Source: Clostridium sp. CAG:557 (GTDB lineage: Bacteria > Bacillota > Clostridia > Oscillospirales > Acutalibacteraceae). Taken from it: DNA of 30,582 nt. The position numbers and the translations under genes were made by a program. The DNA is taken from NCBI GenBank assembly GCA_000435275.1, contig FR883896.1:1-30582 (forward strand). The letters run 5' to 3'. Positions 23,893-30,582 of this stretch are shown in pieces (position 1 is the stretch's first letter; every line of letters starts with the position of its first letter). Under the pieces are notes generated by a model that searched no databases, was not told where the DNA came from, and saw nothing but the letters and a program-made list of their open reading frames with translations.

Positions 23893-25011
23893 ATGTTGCA
23901 ATTTGAGGAGCTAAAATTAGCTCTTAATAATATGTCAATGCCGTTAAAGGATCTGGCCGAAGCGATTGGCCTTTCAAAGATAAATGAAGAGCTAGAATTG
24001 CTAGAGAAAAAATCTTCTGCCCCTGAGTTTTGGAGTGACATGGACAATTCGCATAAAATTTTACAAAAAATAAGCTTTTTGAAGAACAAGCAGCAAAAAT
24101 ATTTAAAATTATTATCTCTTTATGATGACACAAAAATTTTAATTGATTTGGCACATGAAGAACAAGATGAGTCTTTGTTGGAAGAAATTCAAACTAATAT
24201 TAACTTAATTCAGTCCGAAATAGAAGCTCAGCGATTAGAAACTTTGTTAAATGGAGAGTACGATTCTAAAAACGCTATTCTTACATTTCATGCAGGAGCC
24301 GGTGGTACAGAGGCACAAGATTGGGTGGAAATGCTATATAGAATGTACTGTAGATGGGGTGAGCGTCATGATTTTAAAGTAAAAACACTGGACTACCTTG
24401 ATGGAGAAGAGGCGGGGCTTAAAAGCGTTTCTATTTTGGTCGAAGGTGTAAATGCTTATGGCTATTTAAAATCAGAGGCTGGTGTTCATAGATTAGTAAG
24501 GATTTCTCCTTTTGATGCTTCCGGAAGGCGACATACTTCTTTTGCGTCTATTGAAGTTATGCCAGAGATTGATGACGACTTTGATGTGGAGATATCTCCG
24601 GACGACATAAAAATGGACGTTTTTAGAGCCAGTGGTGCAGGAGGGCAGCATGTTAACAAAACGTCATCGGCGGTGAGGTTAACTCATATACCAACCGGAA
24701 TTATCGTGGCTTGCCAAAATGAAAGAAGTCAGCACCAAAATAGAGAAGTTGCACTTAAAATGTTAAAATCAAAGCTTGTTGAGATTAAAGAACGAGAACA
24801 TCTGGAAAAAATTGAAGATATCAAAGGTGTTCAAAAAGATATAGCTTGGGGCTCGCAGATACGTTCTTACATTTTTATGCCATATACTTTAGTAAAAGAC
24901 CACCGGACTAATTTCGAAATGGGTAATGTTAATGCTGTTATGGACGGCGACATTGATGGATTTATTAATGCTTATTTAAAGTATTCAAACTTAAAATCAT
25001 TCGAAAATTAA
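23893..25011 (+). CDS. prfB: Peptide chain release factor 2
   Basis: RF2 ends translation at UGA and UAA codons. The 372-residue product has the SPF tripeptide for stop recognition (205-207) in RISPFDASG and the GGQ motif (250-252) in SGAGGQHVNKTSSAV that triggers hydrolysis. The gene is one continuous frame: the region aligned to the programmed frameshift of Escherichia coli and Bacillus (around residues 25-26, AEAIGL) has no in-frame TGA and no CTTTGA slippery site. Autoregulation by frameshifting is therefore absent, as in a minority of bacteria. GGAGGG precedes ATG and a consensus promoter is upstream. secA, a common upstream neighbour, is missing. Confidence 0.97.
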   Translation: MLQFEELKLALNNMSMPLKDLAEAIGLSKINEELELLEKKSSAPEFWSDMDNSHKILQKISFLKNKQQKYLKLLSLYDDTKILIDLAHEEQDESLLEEIQTNINLIQSEIEAQRLETLLNGEYDSKNAILTFHAGAGGTEAQDWVEMLYRMYCRWGERHDFKVKTLDYLDGEEAGLKSVSILVEGVNAYGYLKSEAGVHRLVRISPFDASGRRHTSFASIEVMPEIDDDFDVEISPDDIKMDVFRASGAGGQHVNKTSSAVRLTHIPTGIIVACQNERSQHQNREVALKMLKSKLVEIKEREHLEKIEDIKGVQKDIAWGSQIRSYIFMPYTLVKDHRTNFEMGNVNAVMDGDIDGFINAYLKYSNLKSFEN

Positions 25012-25106
25012 AAATTTTTCAAAATTAACCTTCGTTTAAAGAAAAATAATAATTATGAAGTTTATTAGAAATAATAAGTTTAATCAATTTTTGTTCGGAG
25101 GTTAAC

Positions 25107-26060
25107 GTGCTCGTGAATTCAGTTTTAGAAAATTTATTTAATATGTTGGGTGGTTTGGGATTATTTTTGCTTGGAATAAGAGAAATGACTCAAAGCTTGG
25201 AGAAAGTTTCTGACTCATTCATTAAAGATACTATTGATAAATTCACTAAAAACAAGTATATGGCAGCTTTTATTGGAGTTATTATCACGGTTATAGTTCA
25301 AAGTTCTTCTGCAGTGACGGTTATTGTTGTTGGAATGGTTGAGGCAGGTTTGATGGCACTGAATCAAGCTGCGGCTGTTATTATGGGTGCGAATATTGGA
25401 ACAACAGTTACGTCTCTTATTATTGCAATAAATTTATTAAGTTTGGCGCCTTTATTTATTTTTGGGGGAGTAGTTTTTGTATTTTTTAAAAATAAATTTT
25501 TGAAAACGTTGGGAAGTATTTTAACCGGTTTTGGAATTTTATTTTTAGGTATGAACATGATGAGTAGCGCAGCTAAACCACTGTCAAATTTGCCAATTGT
25601 AAAAGAGTTCTTGATATCATTTAATAATCCCATAATTGGTGTGTTGTTTGGCGTAACATTTACTGCAGTTGTGCAAAGCTCGTCAGTTTCTATTGGAATG
25701 TTGGAGGCATTAGGTTTAGCGGGAACGATTTCTTTAAAAAATGCAGCTTTTATTATTTACGGGCAAAATGTCGGCACTTGTATTACAGCTTTATTTGCAG
25801 CATTTGGTACAGGAAAAGTAGCAAAACGTACAGTTGCAATACATTTTTTGTTTAATATAATAGGCGCAGTAATGTTTATTGGACTAACTTTGTTTACTCC
25901 TTTTTTGCAGCTGATAGAAAAAATTTTTTCGCAGAATATTATGTTTCAAATTTCATCATTGCACATTTTATTTAATGTGGTTTCAACAATTATTTTACTG
26001 CCATTTACCGATGCATTGATTAAGTTGGCATACAAGATAGTTCCGGATAAGAAAAATTAA
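25107..26060 (+). CDS. Na/Pi-cotransporter-like membrane protein, short form without PhoU domain
   Basis: The 317-residue protein contains the duplicated Na/Pi-cotransporter core: two QSSS signatures, VQSSSAVTV near residue 65 and VQSSSVSIG near residue 190, each in a hydrophobic repeat, plus GANIGTTVTS and GQNVGTCITA as the matching second halves. About eight membrane segments can be drawn. The usual cytoplasmic PhoU-like tail of the roughly 540-residue NptA type is absent, and the gene ends cleanly with a normal stop, so this is a short form and not a visible truncation. Transport of phosphate with sodium is inferred from the family. Start GTG 25107 has CGGAGG five to six bases upstream; GTG 25113 is an alternative. 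Confidence 0.85.
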   Translation: MLVNSVLENLFNMLGGLGLFLLGIREMTQSLEKVSDSFIKDTIDKFTKNKYMAAFIGVIITVIVQSSSAVTVIVVGMVEAGLMALNQAAAVIMGANIGTTVTSLIIAINLLSLAPLFIFGGVVFVFFKNKFLKTLGSILTGFGILFLGMNMMSSAAKPLSNLPIVKEFLISFNNPIIGVLFGVTFTAVVQSSSVSIGMLEALGLAGTISLKNAAFIIYGQNVGTCITALFAAFGTGKVAKRTVAIHFLFNIIGAVMFIGLTLFTPFLQLIEKIFSQNIMFQISSLHILFNVVSTIILLPFTDALIKLAYKIVPDKKN

Positions 26061-26079
26061 TGTTGTGAGGATTTACTTT

Positions 26080-26649
26080 ATGAAGTTATATATTAAAAGT
26101 GCGTATGTACAGCAAAGGCCAGGACTTATAGTTTATAACGACGTGGGTGAAAAAAAGTACACGGTGTCGATAGAACACAGCGTTTTGGGAATGAAGTTAG
26201 ACTTGCATAATGCAGATGGAAAGCGTGTTTCTAAGATAAGACAACATGGATTTTCTTTTAATAAAACATATAATATTTCGGCTGGGGACAAGAATTTAAA
26301 GCTTATCTTAAAAGTCGATGAAGATAATATATCTGCTTTTATTAATGGTTATCCAATTGTAATTGCTGGGGATATTTTAAAAAAAGATTTTTCATTGCTG
26401 GGCGAAAGTAAGTCTGTGATTATGCTGCATAAGTATAATTTAAATCATTATTATGAATTGGATATTTTGCGAAAAGATTTTGAGCTTTTAAGTATATGTG
26501 TATCTTTGTGTATTGAAACTTTGCTGTTTTTTGATGAAAAAAAATCTAAAAAAGAAAAAAATTTTTTTACTAAATATATTCTAAACAATAAAAAAGTGTT
26601 TGGATCACTCAGAGAAACTTTTTCAACAAATGTAAAAAATGAAAAATAA
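26080..26649 (+). CDS. LURP-one/Tubby-like family protein
   Basis: The 189-residue protein has no signal peptide and appears to be a single beta-rich domain. Short repeats of the type YxV, a Gly-Met-Lys-Leu-x-Leu turn near residue 40, and a C-terminal stretch LNHYYELDILRKDFELL followed by a hydrophobic helix (about 140-160) match the LURP-one-related fold, a Tubby C-terminal-like barrel. The tail is lysine-rich. The biological role is unknown. ATG 26080 is chosen because GAGG lies nine bases upstream; a GTG at 26065 would overlap that site. It sits 19 bases after the transporter and 20 bases before typA, probably in one transcript. Confidence 0.65.
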   Translation: MKLYIKSAYVQQRPGLIVYNDVGEKKYTVSIEHSVLGMKLDLHNADGKRVSKIRQHGFSFNKTYNISAGDKNLKLILKVDEDNISAFINGYPIVIAGDILKKDFSLLGESKSVIMLHKYNLNHYYELDILRKDFELLSICVSLCIETLLFFDEKKSKKEKNFFTKYILNNKKVFGSLRETFSTNVKNEK

Positions 26650-26669
26650 AAAAGAGGTTGTTATTTATT

Positions 26670-28487
26670 ATGAATTCAAGAGATAATTTAAGAAATATCG
26701 CGATTATTGCACACGTTGACCATGGAAAAACTACTCTTGTTGATAAATTGTTACGACAAAGTGGTGTTTTTAGAAAAAATGAAACAGTTGAAGAAAGAGT
26801 CATGGATTCAAATGACCTTGAACGTGAAAGAGGAATTACGATACTTTCAAAAAACACGGCGGTAATGTACAATGATATAAAAATAAACATAGTTGATACT
26901 CCTGGACATGCTGACTTTGGTGGAGAAGTTGAACGAATTCTTACTATGGTGGACGGCGTTTTGCTTTTGGTTGATGCCTTTGAAGGATGTATGCCACAAA
27001 CAAGATTCGTTTTGAAAAAGGCATTGGGCCTTGGCAAAAAGCCAATTGTAGTGCTTAACAAAATCGACAGGCCTGGGGCAAGACCAAAAGAAGTTGTTGA
27101 CGAAGTTTTAGATTTATTTATTGAGTTGGGTGCGGATGAAGAGCAGCTGGATTTTCCTGTGATTTATGCCTCTGCTAAAGAGGGCTATGCAACGCTTGAC
27201 CCAAATGAAAAAGGCGAAAATATGAATCCTCTGTTTGAAAAAATAGTAAAAGAAGTGCCAGCACCTAAAGGTGATGCAAATGCACCGCTTCAAATTTTGT
27301 TTTCAAATATAGATTATGACGAATATGTAGGTAGAATTGGAATCGGAAGAGTTGAACGAGGAAGTGTTAAAGCTGGACAAAATGCCGTTTTATGCAGATG
27401 TGACGGCTCGACTAAGAATGTTAAAATTGCAAAGCTTTATCAGTTTGAAGGGTTAAAACGTGTTGAGACTGATACAGCATCTCTGGGCGATATAATTTCG
27501 GTTTCTGGAATAGAAGATTTAAATATAGGTGAGACTGTTTGTGCTACAGATTGCGTTGAACCACTTCCTTTTATAAAAATTGATGAACCAACAGTTTCGA
27601 TGCTGTTTATGGTAAATAACAGCCCCTTTGCGGGACAAGAAGGCAAATTTGTTACATCGAGAAATATTCGTGATAGGCTTTTTAAAGAAGTAGAAACTAA
27701 TGTTGCGATGAAAGTTGAGGAAACGGATTCCGCTGATACATTTAAAGTTTCTGGACGTGGAGAGTTGCATTTATCGATTTTGATAGAAACTATGCGACGT
27801 CAAAATTTTGAATTTCAAGTTTCAAGACCAAAGGTAATCATGAAGCATATTGATGGTGTTTTAAATGAACCTATTGAACTTTTAATGATTGAAGTACCGG
27901 ACAATTATGTTGGTGCGGTTATGGAGAAAATTGGCGCAAGAAAAGCAGAATTACTGAACATGTCTACAAGAGGAAATGGAACGACGCACTTGGAGTTTAA
28001 AATTCCTGCCCGTTGTTTAATGGGTTATCGTTCAGAGTTTTTAACCGACACGAATGGAAACGGCATTATGAATCATGTTTTTGATGGCTATGAACCTTAT
28101 AAAGGGGATGTTTTACAACGTAATCAAGGATCTTTGATTGCGCACGAAACCGGAGAAACGACTACATACGGTTTGTTTGCGGCACAAGAAAGAGGCCGAT
28201 TATTCATTGGTCCTGGTATCCCTGTTTATGAGGGAATGATTGTTGGAGCAAATCCAAAAGCTGAAGACCTTGTTGTAAATGTTTGTAAAAAGAAACACAT
28301 TACCAATACTAGAGCGTCAGGTTCTGATGATGCTTTAAAATTGACCCCGCATACTGTTTTGAGTTTGGAACAATCTTTGGAATTTATTACCGACGATGAG
28401 TTGGTTGAGGTTACTCCGAAAAATATTAGACTTAGAAAAATTATACTAAACAAAGAACAAAGAATGAAAAAAGCTAACAAAAATTAA
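26670..28487 (+). CDS. typA: Translational GTPase TypA/BipA
   Basis: TypA is an EF-G-like ribosomal GTPase that helps 50S assembly and translation under stress. The 605-residue product has the expected length and the G1 AHVDHGKTTL (14-23), switch RERGITILSKN, G3 DTPGHADFGGEV and G4 NKIDRPGARP. The C-terminal half carries the family-specific domain, with GRGELHLSILIETMRR and RNQGSLIAHETGETTTYGL. ATG 26670 is used; GAGG lies about 12 bases upstream, slightly long. The nearby TTG at 26658 is too close to the site. Confidence 0.97.
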   Translation: MNSRDNLRNIAIIAHVDHGKTTLVDKLLRQSGVFRKNETVEERVMDSNDLERERGITILSKNTAVMYNDIKINIVDTPGHADFGGEVERILTMVDGVLLLVDAFEGCMPQTRFVLKKALGLGKKPIVVLNKIDRPGARPKEVVDEVLDLFIELGADEEQLDFPVIYASAKEGYATLDPNEKGENMNPLFEKIVKEVPAPKGDANAPLQILFSNIDYDEYVGRIGIGRVERGSVKAGQNAVLCRCDGSTKNVKIAKLYQFEGLKRVETDTASLGDIISVSGIEDLNIGETVCATDCVEPLPFIKIDEPTVSMLFMVNNSPFAGQEGKFVTSRNIRDRLFKEVETNVAMKVEETDSADTFKVSGRGELHLSILIETMRRQNFEFQVSRPKVIMKHIDGVLNEPIELLMIEVPDNYVGAVMEKIGARKAELLNMSTRGNGTTHLEFKIPARCLMGYRSEFLTDTNGNGIMNHVFDGYEPYKGDVLQRNQGSLIAHETGETTTYGLFAAQERGRLFIGPGIPVYEGMIVGANPKAEDLVVNVCKKKHITNTRASGSDDALKLTPHTVLSLEQSLEFITDDELVEVTPKNIRLRKIILNKEQRMKKANKN

Positions 28488-28526
28488 TTTTAATAATAGT
28501 AACAAAAACGGGAGGTCACCGAATTT

Positions 28527-29225
28527 ATGACGAAAAAAGAAATTTTATCTGAAAAAGCTAAGCTTCGATTAAAAAAGTTAAAAGAATTTAATTTGCCAGA
28601 ATATTCTATATCGGAAGAATTAATGAACGCAATATCTCACGGAATCGGTGCAGTACTTTCAATTGTAGCAATCGTTTTACTTATTATAAATTCGAATTTT
28701 GAAATAAGATCGATAATTTGCGTAACGATTTATTCGGTGTCACTTTTCGTTTTATACATTATTTCAACGCTATACCATGCGCTTTTGCCAAGCAAAGCAA
28801 AAAAAGTTTTTCGAGTGTTGGACCATTGCTCCATTTTTTTGCTTATAGCTGGAACTTATACACCGATATGTCTTTTGATACTTAATAGTGTTGTGGGATG
28901 GACCTTGTTTTTTGTAGTGTGGGTTGCAGCAATTGTTGGCATTGTTTTTAACTCAATTGACATAAAAAAGTTTTCAAAATTTTCTATGATTTGTTACATA
29001 GCAATGGGTTGGGTGGTTATTTTTGCACTAAAACCTTTGATTGACAATATTACAACTTCACAGCTTAATTTATTATTTTTTGGTGGAGCGGCTTATACTG
29101 TTGGCGCAGTTTTATATGTTATCGGAAAAAAACAAAAGTATATTCACTCAGTTTGGCATTTATTTGTTTTGTTGGGAAGCATTTTGCACTTTTTTATGAT
29201 TTTTAGCTGTATAAAAAGTATTTAA
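28527..29225 (+). CDS. Hemolysin III family (PAQR-like) membrane protein
   Basis: The 232-residue protein has about seven hydrophobic segments and the conserved residues of the hemolysin III/PAQR/CREST superfamily: SHGIGAV near residue 37, a serine-containing TLYHAL loop near 82, DHCSIFLLIAGTYTP near 97-111 and HSVWHLFVLLGSILHFF near 209-225. These His and Asp residues are thought to bind zinc in the superfamily, which suggests a metal-dependent lipid hydrolase. Haemolytic activity has little support and should not be assumed from the name. GGGAGGT lies about ten bases before ATG. It is 39 bases after typA. Confidence 0.9.
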   Translation: MTKKEILSEKAKLRLKKLKEFNLPEYSISEELMNAISHGIGAVLSIVAIVLLIINSNFEIRSIICVTIYSVSLFVLYIISTLYHALLPSKAKKVFRVLDHCSIFLLIAGTYTPICLLILNSVVGWTLFFVVWVAAIVGIVFNSIDIKKFSKFSMICYIAMGWVVIFALKPLIDNITTSQLNLLFFGGAAYTVGAVLYVIGKKQKYIHSVWHLFVLLGSILHFFMIFSCIKSI

Positions 29226-29287
29226 ACCTTGTAAACTTGTTTTATAAGCTAAGTTTTAAAATTTGAGTAATGCATCATTCCTTTCGT

Positions 29288-29320
29288 TCATATTAATTTA
29301 GTAAAGATATGAAAGGGAGG
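29288..29320 (+). promoter_or_regulatory. Possible sigma-E -35 and distant Shine-Dalgarno before the M23 gene
   Basis: TCATATT (29288-29294) matches the sigma-E -35 consensus KMATATT at all seven positions, but the -10 region 13-14 bases on (TATGAAAG) matches poorly. AAAGGGAGG (29312-29320) is a strong ribosome site, yet the next start in the right frame is 35 bases away. A five-codon frame ATG AAA GGG AGG TAA (29309-29323) overlaps it. Confidence 0.3.
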
Positions 29321-29355
29321 TAAAAGCCAGTATTTTTAATTTTTAGGCTGATTGT

Positions 29356-30129
29356 ATGAATGAAGTTACTCAGATCGAAGATTATCCATTAGAAAATTTT
29401 GAAAACAATGAAGATATTTATGAAAAAAAACGTTCCAAATACGAAGGAACACCGTTGCTTTTGGCTATTCAACTGACAGTAAGTGTTGTGGTTTTGACGG
29501 TTATGTTTGTGTTCAAATTTATAGGAGGAGAATGCTTTAATTTGGTGCGCAATTGGTATTTTGAAAATATAAATAATTCACTTATTGCTGGGACGAACCT
29601 CAAAGAAACTGAAGAAACACTTGGCATTAAAATGCCATTTATAGATTTGCAAAATAAAGAAAAAATTGTCACAACATCGTGTATTAATTCTGAAAATAAT
29701 GTTGAATTGGTTCCTATTGAATTGTCAATTCCTATCTCAAGCCCTATTGAAAATGGAATAATAACCTCTAAATTTGGCAAAAGAACAGACCCGATTTCTG
29801 GGAAGGAAAAAATTCATTACGGTCTGGACATATGTGCAGAAGAAGGCACACCAATTTATGCTGTTATGCCAGGAGTTGTTGAAAAGGCTGAAAATAGTCC
29901 GTCGTTTGGGAATATTTTAATTTTGAACCATGGTAACAATATAAAGACTTTGTATGCGCACTGCAAGGAATTGAAAGTTTGTGTTGGAGATAACGTAAGG
30001 CGAGGGCAAAATATAGCTTTAATGGGAAATACAGGTTATTACTCAACCGGTACACATCTTCATGTTGAGCTTATTATAAATGGGAAAAAATACGACCCGG
30101 AGCCGTTTTTTGAAAATATCTGCGTTTGA
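29356..30129 (+). CDS. spoIVFA: M23/LytM-domain membrane protein, SpoIVFA-like
   Basis: The 257-residue protein has a cytoplasmic N-terminus (1-33, acidic then basic), one membrane segment (about 34-57) and an extracytoplasmic M23 domain (about 135-250). The zinc ligands of active LytM peptidases are all present: HYGLD (His154, Asp158), YAH (His202) and HLHVE (His234, His236). Directly after it lies an M50 protease overlapping by 20 bases, the arrangement of spoIVFA-spoIVFB, where SpoIVFA anchors and holds the protease in check during pro-sigma-K processing. The name is inferred from this pairing. The ATG is preceded by an in-frame stop at 29344 and only a weak AGG site. Confidence 0.72.
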   Translation: MNEVTQIEDYPLENFENNEDIYEKKRSKYEGTPLLLAIQLTVSVVVLTVMFVFKFIGGECFNLVRNWYFENINNSLIAGTNLKETEETLGIKMPFIDLQNKEKIVTTSCINSENNVELVPIELSIPISSPIENGIITSKFGKRTDPISGKEKIHYGLDICAEEGTPIYAVMPGVVEKAENSPSFGNILILNHGNNIKTLYAHCKELKVCVGDNVRRGQNIALMGNTGYYSTGTHLHVELIINGKKYDPEPFFENICV

Positions 30130-30582
30130 TATACAATTTAATATTTTAGGATGTACACTTACAGTTAGTTTTCCTTTTTTGACTTTGCTCACTTTGCTTT
30201 TACTTGTTGACAACAATGGGACCATAGTTTATGGAGTTTTTGCAGCACTGATTCATGAACTGGGACATATTTCAGCGATGATGATTAAAAATTGCAGGCC
30301 TCAAAAAATCAGCTTTAGAGCATTTGATATAAATATAATTGATAGAAGCCGAGTAAAGCGAAATTACAATGATGACTTATTTATTTTGGCTGCGGGTCCG
30401 TTGTCTAATATAATTTTTTGCTTGGTCCTTTATTGTATATATAAATTTGGAGGCTGCAGTTGGCTTGTTAAGCCGATTTATGAAAATATTTTTATTGCAG
30501 TGTTTAATATTTTGCCAATAGAATCGCTTGATGGAGGACAAATTTTTTTCAACCTATTATGCAGGCGGTTAAGCGTCAAGAC
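30110..30582 (+). CDS. spoIVFB: M50 intramembrane metalloprotease, SpoIVFB-like (3' end outside window)
   Basis: The first 157 codons are present and the frame is open at the window edge. The product begins MKISAFDIQFNILG and shows the zinc motif HELGH (49-53) inside a hydrophobic segment, AAGPLSN in the next segment, and NILPIESLDGGQ (133-144) with the third ligand Asp141, the NxLPxxxLDGG hallmark of site-2 proteases. In Bacillus SpoIVFB cuts pro-sigma-K in the outer forespore membrane. The start is TTG at 30110 with GGAG seven bases upstream; no ATG precedes HELGH in frame. The start lies inside the M23 gene in another frame, so translation is probably coupled. Confidence 0.85.
   Translation, partial: MKISAFDIQFNILGCTLTVSFPFLTLLTLLLLVDNNGTIVYGVFAALIHELGHISAMMIKNCRPQKISFRAFDINIIDRSRVKRNYNDDLFILAAGPLSNIIFCLVLYCIYKFGGCSWLVKPIYENIFIAVFNILPIESLDGGQIFFNLLCRRLSVK

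Noticed and set aside
26609..27061. 150-codon minus-strand open frame
   Set aside because: Antisense shadow of the typA start region with no ribosome site or recognisable domain.
29233..29256. AAACTT/AAGTTT hairpin after the hemolysin III gene
   Set aside because: Short AT-only stem with a 12-base loop and a poor T tail; likely chance in such AT-rich DNA.
1..30582. Mobile element, prophage, CRISPR array, toxin-antitoxin or defence system
   Set aside because: No transposase, integrase, repeat-spacer array or defence domains seen; gene content and base composition are uniform and core-like.

Overview
The window is a chromosomal segment of an AT-rich (about one third GC by eye) endospore-forming Firmicute, almost certainly a member of the class Clostridia. 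The evidence is the set of spore-specific genes (YlmC/YmxH family, SpoVS, both dipicolinate synthase subunits, a SpoIVFA/SpoIVFB-like pair), the acetate kinase, strong GGAGG ribosome binding sites, frequent TTG starts and consensus sigma-A promoters. An Oscillospirales-like lineage is a guess and cannot be fixed from this sequence. There is no sign of phage, insertion sequence, CRISPR, tRNA, rRNA or transferred DNA.

Layout. 1-1230: a hexapeptide-repeat (LbetaH) protein and a 445-base gene-free stretch containing a comparatively GC-rich, foldable block that may be an undescribed small RNA. 1231-3570 (-): a CtpE-like P-type cation ATPase. 3657-6531: a YmxH-like spore protein, acetate kinase (-), and the tRNA acetate ligase TmcAL, the last two driven by overlapping divergent promoters. 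6540-11117 (-): a sporulation/cell-wall block read leftwards: dpaA-dpaB, ymdB, spoVS and a class B penicillin-binding protein. 11281-12654: murC. 12816-17600: the conserved rplS-lepB-rbgA-rnhB-yraN run with an L19-type leader, followed by an M19 dipeptidase and a metallophosphoesterase. 17684-21661: tig-clpP-clpX-engB, the usual folding/proteolysis cluster. 21680-23722 (-): a zinc-ribbon/DUF2628 membrane protein followed by galE. 23893-29225: prfB, a short Na/Pi-cotransporter-like protein, a LURP-one-like protein, typA and a hemolysin III family protein. 29356-30582: an M23 (SpoIVFA-like) and M50 (SpoIVFB-like) pair, the second cut by the window end.

Functionally the window joins growth genes (translation, ribosome assembly, wall precursors, protein quality control, acetate overflow) to late sporulation genes. 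DpaA/DpaB make dipicolinate in the mother cell, SpoVS and YmdB influence the sporulation decision, and the M23/M50 pair matches the complex that cleaves pro-sigma-K. Most of this is ordinary core genome. The features I would look at again are the unassigned structured RNA candidate near 955-1088, the rplS leader with mutually exclusive pairings and an attenuator-like hairpin, the interlocked ackA/tmcAL promoters, and an inverted repeat sitting in the dpaA promoter region.
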